DNA of 5,308 nt, taken from Spirochaetaceae bacterium. GTDB taxonomy: Bacteria > Spirochaetota > Spirochaetia > Treponematales > Breznakiellaceae. Of this stretch, positions 5,078 through 5,308 are shown one piece after another. The stretch is taken from the NCBI GenBank assembly GCA_031267955.1, contig JAIRYB010000036.1, forward strand, positions 1 through 5,308, given 5' to 3'. The notes under the pieces are model-generated. The model searched no databases, was not told the origin of the DNA, and saw only the letters and a program-made list of their open reading frames with translations. The number at the start of each line of letters is the position of its first letter. Position 1 is the stretch's first letter. The translations under genes were made by a program, and so were the position numbers.

Positions 5078-5308
5078 CTACCGGACCGCCCGCGCTAAAT
5101 CCAGCAGCGCCGAATCCGGCCCCCGCCTCCCGACAGCCCATTCCTGCCCGGCGAGCCGGGAGAGGAAAAGCCCGTCATGGCTTGCCAGAAGCAGGGCGCC
5201 CTGATATTCCGCCAGGGCGTCTTCCAAAAGCCCGACGGAGGCCATGTCCAGGTGGTTGGTCGGTTCGTCCATGATGATAAGGGCCGGCTCGCGGAAGATA
5301 CCCCGGGC
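5078..5308 (-). CDS. ABC-F family ATPase, C-terminal part (5' end beyond window)
   Basis: The reading frame continues past the window edge, so the start is not visible and the internal ATG at 5270 is not the true start. The 76 visible residues contain the Walker B and D-loop block PALIIMDEPTNHLD, followed about 20 residues later by the H-loop LLLASHDGLFL. DEPTNHLD is characteristic of ABC-F proteins, soluble tandem-ATPase factors that act on ribosomes (EttA, Uup, and Vga/Msr-type antibiotic-resistance branches). This would be the second ATPase domain. The protein ends about 27 residues after the H-loop, so it has no long C-terminal extension or coiled coil. The branch cannot be decided from this piece, so neither a resistance nor a housekeeping role is claimed. 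The gene is closed by its own terminator and is probably a separate unit from the exporter operon. Confidence 0.9.
   Translation of the reverse strand, partial: ARGIFREPALIIMDEPTNHLDMASVGLLEDALAEYQGALLLASHDGLFLSRLAGQEWAVGRRGPDSALLDLARAVR

Noticed and set aside
5023..5274. 83-codon open frame on the plus strand at the right edge
   Set aside because: It is antisense to the ABC-F fragment and its terminator. The Pro/Ala/Arg-rich low-complexity product is typical of a GC-rich complement.

Overview
The window is a moderately GC-rich bacterial chromosome segment in which every credible gene lies on the minus strand, so transcription runs from high to low coordinates. It holds four complete genes and the 3' end of a fifth. 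The organism probably has an outer membrane: one gene encodes a signal-peptide-bearing LolA-like protein paired with an MMPL/RND exporter. The gene set and style (glucuronate catabolism, MMPL plus LolA-like pair, GGTGCCAGGCACC palindromes) would suit a host-associated spirochaete such as a gut Treponema. That placement is an impression from memory, not something the sequence proves.

Right edge (about 5048-5308): the last 76 residues of an ABC-F type ATPase, followed by a convincing intrinsic terminator (5048-5074). Next (4918-5047) is a compact regulatory region with a near-consensus sigma-70 promoter (TTGACT, 17-bp spacer, TATACT). Two copies of a 16-bp dyad (GTTAG-N6-CTAAC) flank it, and a partial third copy sits near the predicted transcription start. 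This is the most informative non-coding signal in the window and looks like the target of a dimeric repressor, possibly TetR-type, encoded elsewhere.

Middle (1680-4917): a two-gene operon with a 787-residue, 12-helix MMPL/RND-superfamily exporter and then, 79 bp downstream, a 264-residue periplasmic LolA-like (outer membrane lipoprotein-sorting) protein. By family analogy the exporter would release a lipid or lipoprotein-like substrate from the inner membrane and the periplasmic protein would carry it. The substrate cannot be read from the sequence. The 79-bp gap contains a strong small hairpin.

Left part (1-1679): a 250-bp intergenic region with a REP-like pair of GGTGCCAGGCACC palindromes, two other small inverted repeats and a plausible promoter. 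Below it are an unrecognised 79-residue two-helix membrane protein and then uxuA (mannonate dehydratase), probably co-transcribed. The first 84 bases contain no gene, only short inverted repeats downstream of uxuA.

I see no mobile-element gene, CRISPR array, RNA gene or evidently new multi-gene system. The observations most worth following are the paired operators, the REP-like palindromes, and the unequal loss of acidic residues between the two halves of the exporter.
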